This document shows, in pieces, positions 7,829 through 15,199 of a DNA stretch of 19,732 bases. Numbering within the stretch: position 1 is the first letter of the stretch; the number at the start of each line of letters is the position of its first letter. Under the pieces are notes generated by a model. That model searched no databases. It had not been told where the DNA came from and saw nothing but the letters and a program-made list of their open reading frames with translations. Source of the DNA: Verrucomicrobiaceae bacterium (GTDB lineage: Bacteria; Verrucomicrobiota; Verrucomicrobiia; Verrucomicrobiales; Akkermansiaceae). Position numbers and translations under genes: made by a program. Where the stretch lies: assembly GCA_027483005.1 (NCBI GenBank), contig JAIXVN010000535.1, forward strand, positions 1 to 19,732, given 5' to 3'.

Positions 7829-9033
7829 TACCAATAAACTCCGGATTTGTAATCTTGAACAGGCAGTCTTCGATAGAAATTTCCATTGATTTGGGTTCTT
7901 TCGATCAATTCGCGGTGAAAGGACTCATAGATACTTCGGTTGGGCGTTTGCGGATTCTGCCAAAAGTCGTCGAGCTCGCCCTGATGGGTGAGTCCTGGCA
8001 TGTCATAGATGGCATGCCCCAAGGTTTTGACCGGCTTACTGTGATCGATTGCAGAAAGGCCGACGGTGCTGTTGATGACAACCACTCCACGCGTGTGCGC
8101 TAACAGAGTTGGAAGGTGCTGATCATGAATGTAGAGCACCCTCTCCAGAATGCCGAGTTCCTTGGCCAGCCCTTCGATCAGGGGCGTGTGCATCGTGTAA
8201 CCGCGCTCCAGCGGATGCTGCTTGATGACCAAGAGCGTGTCGTTAGGTGAATGGTGAGCGAAGGAGCGCATCACCTCCTCGATAAAATCCCTGATATTGT
8301 TAAATCTCGAATGACTTCGGATCTGAGAATCACCACTGACTTGAAGGGGGACTAGATAGTATTGTTGCGCCCGCTCACCTGCCAGTGATTCTTGGATGCC
8401 TCTTTCCTTGATTGAGTAGATCCACTTTCTCCAGAACGACCGAAGCCAGCGAATCGACTCAGACAGGCCTAGATTGCGATGATGAACGTAGCCAGAAAAA
8501 TACCGACTGAGCAGCGTTCCCGCGATGTTGTAAAGCATCGCCCACACCATGGCGTAAAAGAACGGCCTGCCGATCGGTGATGCCACAGGAAGCTCGGTCA
8601 GCGTGGACGCAAGGTAATGATTTGGACATTTGGGAAGCATGGAGTATGCGTTCACCCCTGAGCGTTCGAGAGTGATGTAATTTGGGCGGATGTAGCCTTC
8701 CTCAAACACGCCGAGTTCGACTCCAAGTTTTTGAGACACCGTGCGCGCCACCACATGGATCGGCCTGCAATCGCCAAATAGCAGGATCAAATCGACTTGG
8801 TTCTTTTTGACAAAACGCTCGAGATAGGGTTGCCAATCATCGAGCGATCCCCGATAGTTCACCGCACCCGAGGGGAAGAACAACCAGTCACCACCATTGA
8901 AATTGATTTTCAGAACGGATGCGCCGGCCTTGACTAGATCTCTTCCTAGATTCTGAAAAAACGGGCCGATCGGTCCTTGCAGTAAGAGCACGCGCCGGTG
9001 CTGTGAGGCGACGAATTCAAAAAGCTTTTTCAT
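7828..9033 (-). CDS. kpsS: KpsS-like capsule Kdo transferase
   Basis: KpsS adds the first beta-Kdo residue to a lysophosphatidylglycerol acceptor, starting the poly-Kdo linker of group 2-type capsules at the cytoplasmic face of the inner membrane. The 401-aa length is normal. Family hallmarks are RVLLLQGPIGPFFQNLGRDL (14-33), NFNGGDWLFFP (44-54), LLFGDCRPIHV (84-94), FEEGYIRPNYITLE (110-123), KQHPLERGY (271-279) and VINSTVGLSAI (319-329). The start ATG overlaps the stop of a 50-aa frame (ATGA), and its own stop overlaps the next ATG (TAATG). No separate Shine-Dalgarno sequence is visible, which fits coupling. It pairs functionally with the KpsC-like gene upstream. GC content is lower than in the GT4 and GT2 genes. 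Confidence 0.93.
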   Translation of the reverse strand: MKKLFEFVASQHRRVLLLQGPIGPFFQNLGRDLVKAGASVLKINFNGGDWLFFPSGAVNYRGSLDDWQPYLERFVKKNQVDLILLFGDCRPIHVVARTVSQKLGVELGVFEEGYIRPNYITLERSGVNAYSMLPKCPNHYLASTLTELPVASPIGRPFFYAMVWAMLYNIAGTLLSRYFSGYVHHRNLGLSESIRWLRSFWRKWIYSIKERGIQESLAGERAQQYYLVPLQVSGDSQIRSHSRFNNIRDFIEEVMRSFAHHSPNDTLLVIKQHPLERGYTMHTPLIEGLAKELGILERVLYIHDQHLPTLLAHTRGVVVINSTVGLSAIDHSKPVKTLGHAIYDMPGLTHQGELDDFWQNPQTPNRSIYESFHRELIERTQINGNFYRRLPVQDYKSGVYW

Positions 9034-9182
9034 TTGAGGAGTTCAGAAGCGGCTGGAGGGTTGGGGACCCAGCTGAAAACAATCGGACGTTCGAAAGCCT
9101 CTTGTAATGAGGCGGCCTGCTGCCGTCTTGGGACCACGCCGCCTGTTGCCGCCCCGACCATCACGTCCAGCAAGGTCTCCAT
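9030..9182 (-). CDS. Possible small ORF coupled to the KpsS-like gene (50 aa)
   Basis: This frame begins ATG GAG ACC at 9182 (a GTG lies one codon upstream) and ends in a TGA overlapping the ATG of the KpsS-like gene (ATGA). The translation starts METLLDVMVGAATGG and ends ERPIVFSWVPNPPAASELLK. It is soluble, with natural-looking codon use. I do not recognise it. The best purine-rich stretch (GGGAGG) lies about 20 nt upstream, too far to be a clear ribosome binding site. It could be a true small gene, the surviving 3' end of a longer gene, or chance. The overlap and composition are the only support. Confidence 0.38.
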   Translation of the reverse strand: METLLDVMVGAATGGVVPRRQQAASLQEAFERPIVFSWVPNPPAASELLK

Positions 9183-9279
9183 CACATTTCACACTAGATC
9201 GACACCTCCCGGTTGACAGCAGGCTGTCTCGGGACAAGCGGTTGCAGGCTACACGCAGTCCAAGGGGCTCTGCATCGTC

Positions 9280-10317
9280 TTAGTTTGCGATTCGTCTCAG
9301 GAAGAACCTGAGCAGACGCTGCTTGGTAGAGAGGCGGGTGGGGTGGGTGTCACGCCAAGCGATCAGTTCATCGAGCGATTGCTCAGGGGTGATGAAGACG
9401 CCGGTCTCGCGGCTGACATAGGTGGGATAAAGAATCAGCGTCCCCGCGATGAGTTCGTCGAGCTTGAGCTTGCGGTTTCTGCGTTTGGCGACTTCAACGC
9501 TCATACCCAGATCTTCGGTGAGTCCCCATCCTGCATAAAATGGCATACCATAAGTCACCACTTTTTTGCTCCGGATTAATGCCTCGAAACCGGTCAACGA
9601 AGTGAGGGTATGAACCTCATCGACTTGCGATAGCAAATCCGCCATCGGGACATCGCCGATCACCTGATCGCAGAACCTGAAAGCAGAGCGTTCTCCCGCA
9701 CCCATGACGCGGAGCCCGGCGACCACGTCCGGGTGTGGCTTGTAGCCGATGAAGGCATCTGGATTGCGCCGTCGCACTTCTTCCATGAGCCCCAGGTTGG
9801 TCTTGATGCTTTTCGAGCCGCAGCGGATGGATGCATCCGACTCCACTTGCCCAGGAACCAAAATCACGCGCCTTGCTCCATTCGGGCACTGCCATGTCTC
9901 CGAACCCGTGTTGTACTTGGTTAGATGAGCTGCCACGATGGCATCCGCCAGTTTCCTTGCCCGGACAAGCAATGCATCATCAAAATCCAATTGCCGCAAA
10001 ATCAGTTCCAGATCCGATGGCTGACGAGGGTCGTAATAAATGCCATGTGCATCGCTAACCCACGAAAGAGGGCGCACCAGATGCGCCCCGAGGCCTACGG
10101 ATCTCAGGAATCCATCCTCAAGGCAGATGAGCTCCGAATCGGGCGGGAATTTTTCGTTGGGAATGCGTAGCCCCCATTTGGCAATGCATAGATTGCCTTT
10201 CTTCGGAAGGCGCGATGGTTTGGATACAAAAACTAGATTCCGGCCTTGGAAGTGCGCCCGCACATGCTGGCGTTTCCATCGGGAAAAACCCACGGCGTAA
10301 ATGGTTGGAAGAGCCAT
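9280..10317 (-). CDS. kpsC: Single-module KpsC-like capsule Kdo transferase
   Basis: KpsC extends the beta-Kdo linker begun by KpsS. Classical KpsC is about 670 aa with two tandem transferase modules making alternating linkages; this protein is 345 aa and has one. Hallmarks are LEDGFLRSVGLGAHLVRPLS (66-85), GIYYDPRQPSDLE (92-104), PGQVESDASI (155-164), GYKPHPDVVAGLR (191-203), LTSLTGFEALIRSKK (238-252) and GMPFYAGWGLTED (257-269). The ATG at 10317 is preferred because MALPTIYAVGF opens the domain; a GTG at 10404 would add 29 unrelated residues. The 148 bp upstream hold a hairpin. The second module may be encoded elsewhere, or a single-linkage linker may be made. Whether it corresponds to the N or C module of KpsC cannot be settled by eye. 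Confidence 0.88.
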   Translation of the reverse strand: MALPTIYAVGFSRWKRQHVRAHFQGRNLVFVSKPSRLPKKGNLCIAKWGLRIPNEKFPPDSELICLEDGFLRSVGLGAHLVRPLSWVSDAHGIYYDPRQPSDLELILRQLDFDDALLVRARKLADAIVAAHLTKYNTGSETWQCPNGARRVILVPGQVESDASIRCGSKSIKTNLGLMEEVRRRNPDAFIGYKPHPDVVAGLRVMGAGERSAFRFCDQVIGDVPMADLLSQVDEVHTLTSLTGFEALIRSKKVVTYGMPFYAGWGLTEDLGMSVEVAKRRNRKLKLDELIAGTLILYPTYVSRETGVFITPEQSLDELIAWRDTHPTRLSTKQRLLRFFLRRIAN

Positions 10318-10387
10318 GTGGGGGATTATCTGGATCTTGGATGTTGAATGAACATGGAAGGGGATGGGGTTTCGTCGCGCCTTGAAT

Positions 10388-10407
10388 GGTGTGTGATCGC
10401 ACACACC
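10388..10407. repeat. Perfect inverted repeat between GT4 and KpsC-like genes
   Basis: GGTGTGTG and CACACACC form an 8-bp perfect stem with a 4-nt loop (ATCG) in the gap between the GT4 stop and the KpsC-like start. There is no following T-run, so it is not a standard intrinsic terminator. It could be an operator, an RNA-processing hairpin, or chance. Confidence 0.5.
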
Positions 10408-10465
10408 GCCTGCGTCGGTTCCTCCCGGCCTCGGAATGAAGCGGGCGGCCTGGGTCGAGCACGTC

Positions 10466-11665
10466 CTACCCGGGGGAGCCGGATGTCGTAACTCCTGATT
10501 CCCCGCATCCGATCTCCGCTTCTAGAAACGCTGCGACCCGCTCGAAGTGTTCGGGCCAGGTGTGGTGGCGAAAGGCTGGGAGGCGTTGCAGTTGGGCCTC
10601 GCGCTCTGGCGAGTGGGGCTTAGCGTATTCCTCGATCAGCTTGAGCCAGCGCGTGCCGTCGTGTGGCTCGGCATAGTCAGGAATTTCTCCGGCGAATTCC
10701 TGGATAGCGGGCAACGGTGATGAAATCACGGGAATTCCCATGGCGAGCGCTTCCTGCACCGGCATGCCAAAGCCCTCCGCATAGGAGGGCATCAGGAGGG
10801 CACGCGCGCAAGCCAACAAGGCAACGACCTCTTCGTCTGAGGCATCATTCTTCTCAATCAGATAGGGGTGGATGGCTTCGCAGCGCTCGAGTAAGTCGAC
10901 CACTTGCTCGCATTCCCATCCGCGACGGCCGACGATGATCAAGCGGGGCGCCGCCTCACCATGGCGTTTCACCAGTTCCCGCCACAAGGTGAGCAGCAGC
11001 AGGTGGTTCTTGCGCGGCTCGATCGTGCCGAGGATCAAGAAATAAGGCTTCGCTGAGTTTTGCTTTGAAGGAACGGAATCCGGATCGGGAAGCTCGTGCC
11101 CAAGCGCGGCGACCAGGATCGGCGGCACGGGCAATCCCATCCGATTTGCATACGCCAGAACGGCCGATCTGGTGCAGCTTGAGTTGACGATGATACCGCG
11201 GCTGTAACGCAGTGTGTGGTCGAGCCGCCGCTCGTGGAGCACTTTCTCGCGAGGATGCGCGTATTCGGGAAATTGGATGGGTATCAAGTCGTGCAGGAAA
11301 ACCACCGCCTTGCAGTTGCGCTTCAGTAGCCACCGCCATGTATCCTCATGTGCGAGCCATGAGTGCGTGGAAACCAGAAGAGTGCAGCCCTTCGGGATTG
11401 GTCTGCGAAACAGGAGAGAGCGTAACAGCAGATAGAGTCGATGACGTCTCTTTCGTCTCGATTTACCCGGCTGTTCTACTCCTAACAGAAGCCCCGCCAA
11501 CACCCCTTGCGAAAGTTGCTTCAGCTCTGCGCCTTGGCGCAGGCAAAGACTTCCACCCATCCCAGAAACCCAGCGACCATACTCGAGGTTTACCCGGTCG
11601 ATACCCGTGTGGTGGATCACCCCCAAATGGCGACGAACTAGGCGGGAGACGTCAACAAAAAGCAT
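10466..11665 (-). CDS. GT4-family glycosyltransferase
   Basis: This is a GT-B fold retaining glycosyltransferase that would add a sugar from a nucleotide donor to the growing surface glycan in the cytoplasm. The 399-aa length is typical. The N-terminal acceptor domain opens MLFVDVSRLV with HHTGIDRVNLEYGRW (18-32), a pattern seen in bacterial O-antigen and capsule mannosyl/rhamnosyl-type transferases. The donor domain has GTIEPRKNH (213-221), LIIVGRRGWE (242-251) and the EX7E region PSYAEGFGMPVQEALAMGIP (293-312). The ATG at 11665 is preferred over a TTG two codons upstream. The 148-bp gap to the GT2 gene upstream contains nothing I recognise. Sugar specificity is not readable. Confidence 0.92.
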   Translation of the reverse strand: MLFVDVSRLVRRHLGVIHHTGIDRVNLEYGRWVSGMGGSLCLRQGAELKQLSQGVLAGLLLGVEQPGKSRRKRRHRLYLLLRSLLFRRPIPKGCTLLVSTHSWLAHEDTWRWLLKRNCKAVVFLHDLIPIQFPEYAHPREKVLHERRLDHTLRYSRGIIVNSSCTRSAVLAYANRMGLPVPPILVAALGHELPDPDSVPSKQNSAKPYFLILGTIEPRKNHLLLLTLWRELVKRHGEAAPRLIIVGRRGWECEQVVDLLERCEAIHPYLIEKNDASDEEVVALLACARALLMPSYAEGFGMPVQEALAMGIPVISSPLPAIQEFAGEIPDYAEPHDGTRWLKLIEEYAKPHSPEREAQLQRLPAFRHHTWPEHFERVAAFLEAEIGCGESGVTTSGSPG

Positions 11666-11813
11666 GGTCAAAGGAAACGAATGGAACAGTGTCGCAGAGC
11701 GTTCAAAACTGGGAGCGAACAGAGGAAATCGAGGAATTCCTGAGCCCGAATCAGCAAATCAAAGCACAACTTCGTTCAGCTGTATCAACTAGTGGATCGA
11801 TGAATCGCCATAC

Positions 11814-12740
11814 TCAGCGACCTGACTTCTTCGCCTCGGCATACCAGCGGCGATGTCCTCTCGACGGATTGGGAACGGTAGCCAACTCCTTGTCGAGAAT
11901 ATCGCGCAGCGTCGGACCAAACCTTGGTGCCGCACAAAGCCAATTGCGGGCCAAGGCGCAGTGATAACGCTGACGATAGTCGCTCTCGGCTTCTCCCAGT
12001 GCGTATTGCCCCGTCAGGCTCTTGGCATGGACTCGATAGTCCACCGTGCGATCCGGCACATAGACCTTGCGTCCGCCGTAGAGCGCTGATGCCAGTAGCA
12101 TCATGTAGTCGGCGTTCGCCTTCAGTTCGTCGCCAAAGGCGTCGCTGAGTTCCTGCAAGGGAAGCCGGTGCAGGTGTGAGCGACGAAACGACAGACAGGA
12201 GTTGATGCCCCCGGCATGGTAGGACGGCAGGCACCAAGCCAGAGCCGTGCCATACCCCCAGTCGTAGACTTCCTCCAGCGGGATCGGCCCCATCCAGTGG
12301 GCGTTCTCGTGATCCTGCTTGCCTCGCAGCCGCGCGAGCAATTCGCTCTGCCCGACGGTGCGGTGGCGGCCGTACAAGACATCCGCTCCTGGAAACTGAT
12401 CCCATCGTTCAAGGCGCGTCTCAACGTGCTGCCTCTCGTAGCAATCATCACCGTCCAGCAAGAAAACCAGATCGCCCTCGGCCGCGGCAAGTCCCGACAG
12501 GATCGTTTGCAGTTGGCCACGATTCTGGCCATGAACCGCCAAGATCCGAGCATCTTGCTTGGAATGTCTCGCAATGACCTCGGCCGATGCATCCGTGCTC
12601 ACGTCGGAGATCACAATCTGATCCACGCGCCTCGTCTGCTGCCTCGCGCTCGCGATGGCCTCGTCCAGATAATCCGCCGTGTTGTAGCTGTTGATCAGGA
12701 CGGTCACCTTGATACAACCCGCATGTTTGATGTCGATCAT
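11814..12740 (-). CDS. GT2-family glycosyltransferase
   Basis: This is a GT-A fold inverting glycosyltransferase, 308 aa. The nucleotide-binding start is VTVLINSYNTADYLDEAIAS (12-31) followed by VDQIVISDVSTDAS (39-52; the usual DDGSTD is changed to SDVSTD). The metal-binding DXD-type motif is FLLDGDDC (93-100). A C-terminal region with YGTALAWCLPSYHAGGI and VDYRVHAKSLTGQ is the typical acceptor and catalytic-base part. Its ATG overlaps the stop of the RgpF-type gene by 4 bp (ATGA), so the two are almost surely co-translated. No membrane helices are seen, so it is cytoplasmic. Donor and acceptor are unknown; synthesis of the capsule repeat unit is inferred. Confidence 0.92.
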   Translation of the reverse strand: MIDIKHAGCIKVTVLINSYNTADYLDEAIASARQQTRRVDQIVISDVSTDASAEVIARHSKQDARILAVHGQNRGQLQTILSGLAAAEGDLVFLLDGDDCYERQHVETRLERWDQFPGADVLYGRHRTVGQSELLARLRGKQDHENAHWMGPIPLEEVYDWGYGTALAWCLPSYHAGGINSCLSFRRSHLHRLPLQELSDAFGDELKANADYMMLLASALYGGRKVYVPDRTVDYRVHAKSLTGQYALGEAESDYRQRYHCALARNWLCAAPRFGPTLRDILDKELATVPNPSRGHRRWYAEAKKSGR

Positions 12741-13900
12741 GGTAGGAAGGTAGTTTGGCTGCTTTGGTGTCGTCTCTTGCTTTCAGTCTCGGTCAATAAC
12801 TCCGAAACCCTGCACACCCGCTGTCCAGCGTGCTGGACCAGAAAGCCCATGATCCGTTCGATCGCGTGCGCCAGCGTACCGTCGAGCTGTCCTTCTTCGC
12901 GCTCGAAATCCTCCGCGCAGAAGTTCATCGACTGCAGCAGTCTCAAAGCTTCGTATTTGATCCAGTACATCGACCCTCCCGGAAAGCTCAGTTTGAATCG
13001 ATCGGCCGAAATGCCAAGCCTCCTGAGCTCGTCAGTGACCCTTGGTCGGTTCGGGCCCCAGAGGTGAGGGTGTTCCATTAGGTTTGAATCTGAAACCACA
13101 GCTCCTATCTCAGGATCGGCCAAAAAGGCATCCAGCAACCAGCGAACTTGACCACGGGAAGGGAGAATCCCCTGGATCAATTCGCTGCGCCAGCGATCGC
13201 CATCCTCCAGATGCAGGCTCATCTTGGTGTGCAACTTACAGACCGCCGCGTAATTCGAAAAGATTCCGCTGTTTACCAGGTGAACAAAGGGGAAGATGTC
13301 GCGGCCGTGATTGGGAAAACAAAGCACCTGTGCATTGGGGAAACAGGCATGGATGTCCGCCACCAAAGAGTCAAACCCCTCCCGCCGGATCACGGTGCAA
13401 TAAAGATCGAAAGATTGGGGAATTTGGCCAAGCGCGGCGGCGATTTCTTCCCACAGCTCATAGTGGAAAACATGCACCACGACCGCCAGGTCGCTTTGTG
13501 TCTCTTGAACGGGAAGATTGGTTGCGCTGGGGATGGCCGCCAGGTCGGCCGGTAGCGTGGTGGGATCCGGCGGAAACGGCGTAGCCCTCAGTTGTCGCGC
13601 TTTTCCAACCGTCAGGTAATGCCAAAGCGGTCGCTGGATCTCATCGGCTATCTCAGGATTATTTGCGAGATAGGCGGTCGGTGAAAAATTAGGATTCGGC
13701 CACAGTCCTTGCGATTCCCCCCAAAGAATGTAGTGAGCGGTGGGGTGGAATCGAGCGGCCAGGTTTCTTGGACGCTGTGATTTGTAAAAAGAATGATCCA
13801 GAAGTTTGTTTGTTTCGATGCATCTCACGTAAACAGTTGATTCATGATCAAGCAGGAATGATCTGAAAAGGTGATAAATTGTCGATAACCTAAAGTTCAT
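12737..13900 (-). CDS. RgpF-type rhamnan synthesis protein with N-terminal YPDV-like module
   Basis: The 387-aa protein has an RgpF-like glycan-synthesis domain at about 137-370: VVHVFHYELWEEIA (141-154), FDLYCTVIRREGF (164-176), CFPNHGRDIFPFVHLVNSG (194-212) and CKLHTKMSLH (221-230). RgpF family members act in rhamnan and polyrhamnose-type polysaccharide assembly. Residues 35-105 carry two diverged copies of a short module (LDHSFYKSQ..., HYILWGESQGLWPNPNFSPT, YLANNPEIAD, HYLTVGKARQL) also found in two other proteins of this locus. The stop overlaps the GT2 start. Upstream lies an IS4 transposase fragment, so the original promoter or upstream partner may have been disrupted. No strong Shine-Dalgarno sequence precedes the ATG. 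Confidence 0.87.
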   Translation of the reverse strand: MNFRLSTIYHLFRSFLLDHESTVYVRCIETNKLLDHSFYKSQRPRNLAARFHPTAHYILWGESQGLWPNPNFSPTAYLANNPEIADEIQRPLWHYLTVGKARQLRATPFPPDPTTLPADLAAIPSATNLPVQETQSDLAVVVHVFHYELWEEIAAALGQIPQSFDLYCTVIRREGFDSLVADIHACFPNAQVLCFPNHGRDIFPFVHLVNSGIFSNYAAVCKLHTKMSLHLEDGDRWRSELIQGILPSRGQVRWLLDAFLADPEIGAVVSDSNLMEHPHLWGPNRPRVTDELRRLGISADRFKLSFPGGSMYWIKYEALRLLQSMNFCAEDFEREEGQLDGTLAHAIERIMGFLVQHAGQRVCRVSELLTETESKRRHQSSQTTFLP

Positions 13901-13922
13901 CTAATCGGTGAGAAGGGATTGA

Positions 13923-14180
13923 GGGCGCTTCTACAAGGCTTGCAACTTCAGCGTGAAGCGCCATGTTTCCGAGATGCTCTTCGCCCAGCTATTCCATGCC
14001 ATGGGACTTCACTGTATTTGCGACTGGCTCCTGCTCAAATCCAGGGTCTTGGCCTCCTTCGGTGCCACGCCCCCAATCAGGGAAGGCCATTACAACGCCA
14101 AGAAGGAACGCAGTGCGGAGTTTCCGGTAGAACTGTTCTGGTTCGTGCTCATGTCGCGGTGCTACGAAAGCACATACTGA
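13923..14180 (+). pseudogene. IS4-family transposase fragment
   Basis: In the 336-bp gap between the methyltransferase and RgpF-type genes, the opposite (plus) strand encodes about 85 residues: NFSVKRHVSEMLFAQLFHAM, GLHCICDWLLLKSRVLASFG, ATPPIREGHYNAKKERSAEF, then PVELFWFVL. This matches the N-terminal part of an IS4-type transposase pattern as I remember it (SFSPWSHVVALLFAQLTHAI..., ATPPSKNALSHANK..., AEQLFWSVL). An in-frame TGA lies just before it at 13920-13922, and it ends at TGA 14178-14180 soon after FWFVL, so the start, catalytic core and 3' end are missing. No terminal repeats are visible. It is a dead remnant of an old insertion. The assignment is from memory of the family and was not searched. 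Confidence 0.68.
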
Positions 14181-14236
14181 ATCGTCCTCGATCCGGTCTT
14201 TCCAAGTCGGATATGGGAAAAAATCTATTGGATCCT

Positions 14237-15064
14237 TTAACGCGCAAATGGTTTCCGTCCTGTGGCTTGCCACCCAGCTGCACAGATCTGCTGGGTCTCA
14301 GGATCGATTTTCTGAATCGCTTCCCAGAGCTTGCCTTTGCGACTAGCTGGGTCCCTCCAGAAGGCTGTGATGTCCATAATGGTCGCATTCTGGAGCGTTA
14401 CTAGTTCTTCCGATGAACAGTTTTTTGACACTCCTCTTTCGATCTCTGACGTCAACCAGGATAGCGCATAAACCGGGTGAAAATTCGGCGACACGACAAC
14501 TTGCAAATCCTGAAAACCTTTCAGCCAATGCGTGACGCCAAAGCTGGTCGCATTGTAATAGTGGTGTGGCGCTTCGTGAAGTGGTTGTAGACCCGCTGTG
14601 TGCATAAAAAACCAGCCGCCTGGCTTCAAGATTCGAAGTATCTCGGCCGCGACGGTCCCGGGAGTGTGATAGTGCTCGAAGGCATTCATGCAAATGCAAC
14701 CTGCGAAGGTCTCACTCGCGAATGGAAGCTTATGTGCGTCTCCCACCACGTTGGTGTTGCGAAATATGCTGTATTCCAATTCGACCACATTCTCTGGCTG
14801 AATCACTGAGCCGCCGGCGCTAAGGTTTAAAACCAAGCCTTGAGTGCTGGCGATCATTGCTTGTGCTGCAGGTGCCAGCGAATTACTCAGGTGGGATTCT
14901 TGTTGGTGGACGACCTTGGTACCCTCTACCGTGAACACCGGAATACCCCTGACCAATGGGTAGATAGAACCTGAGTCTGACGACTGCAGGCCTGCGGATG
15001 TTCGCTGAAGTGTACTGCCAGTGTTGGGGCAGCGAAGGATATCTATTAGAAAATCTAATTCCAC
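14237..15064 (-). CDS. Trm112-like/SAM-dependent methyltransferase
   Basis: This 275-aa cytoplasmic protein probably methylates a sugar or glycan intermediate. Residues 4-45 resemble a Trm112-like N-terminal region (FLIDILRCPNTGSTL, IYPLVRGIPVF), although with one Cys it would not bind zinc classically. The class I methyltransferase core follows: a degenerate motif I VLNLSAGGSV (78-87, usually LDLGAGxG), GDAHKLPFASETF (108-120), MNAFEHYHTP (126-135) and ILRILKPGGWFFMHTA (142-157). The altered motif I is common among type-11 methyltransferases in glycan loci. A near-consensus promoter lies about 80 bp upstream, and AAGGA lies roughly 15 nt before the ATG. A transposase scrap follows downstream. 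The substrate is unknown. Confidence 0.88.
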   Translation of the reverse strand: MELDFLIDILRCPNTGSTLQRTSAGLQSSDSGSIYPLVRGIPVFTVEGTKVVHQQESHLSNSLAPAAQAMIASTQGLVLNLSAGGSVIQPENVVELEYSIFRNTNVVGDAHKLPFASETFAGCICMNAFEHYHTPGTVAAEILRILKPGGWFFMHTAGLQPLHEAPHHYYNATSFGVTHWLKGFQDLQVVVSPNFHPVYALSWLTSEIERGVSKNCSSEELVTLQNATIMDITAFWRDPASRKGKLWEAIQKIDPETQQICAAGWQATGRKPFAR

Positions 15065-15142
15065 AAAGTTTCCTTAAGTGAGTGTTTGAGAGCGAGGGGC
15101 GCTGGATACGTGTGAATTTGGTGACATATCGACGTCTGTTGA

Positions 15143-15171
15143 ATTATATTATGTCTATATGGTAATATCAA
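15143..15171 (-). promoter_or_regulatory. Near-consensus sigma70-type promoter
   Basis: Reading leftward, TTGATA (15171-15166) and TATAAT (15148-15143) are separated by exactly 17 bp. The -35 has five of six consensus bases and the -10 is perfect. It lies between the dual glycosyltransferase stop and the methyltransferase start, giving a predicted leader of about 70 nt. It would start a second transcript covering the methyltransferase and perhaps the genes downstream. Confidence 0.7.
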
Positions 15172-15199
15172 ACGTTCCGGGTTTGCCTATTTATGGCTT

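Noticed and set aside
11212..11964. Plus-strand 250-codon frame
   Set aside because: Antisense to the GT4 and GT2 genes, both supported by catalytic motifs; its own translation has none.
12216..13067. Plus-strand 283-codon frame
   Set aside because: Antisense to GT2 and RgpF-type genes; no motif and low-quality composition.
13989..14273. Minus-strand 94-codon frame between methyltransferase and RgpF-type genes
   Set aside because: It is antisense to the IS4-like fragment and starts inside the methyltransferase gene; the plus-strand reading matches a transposase pattern, this one matches nothing.
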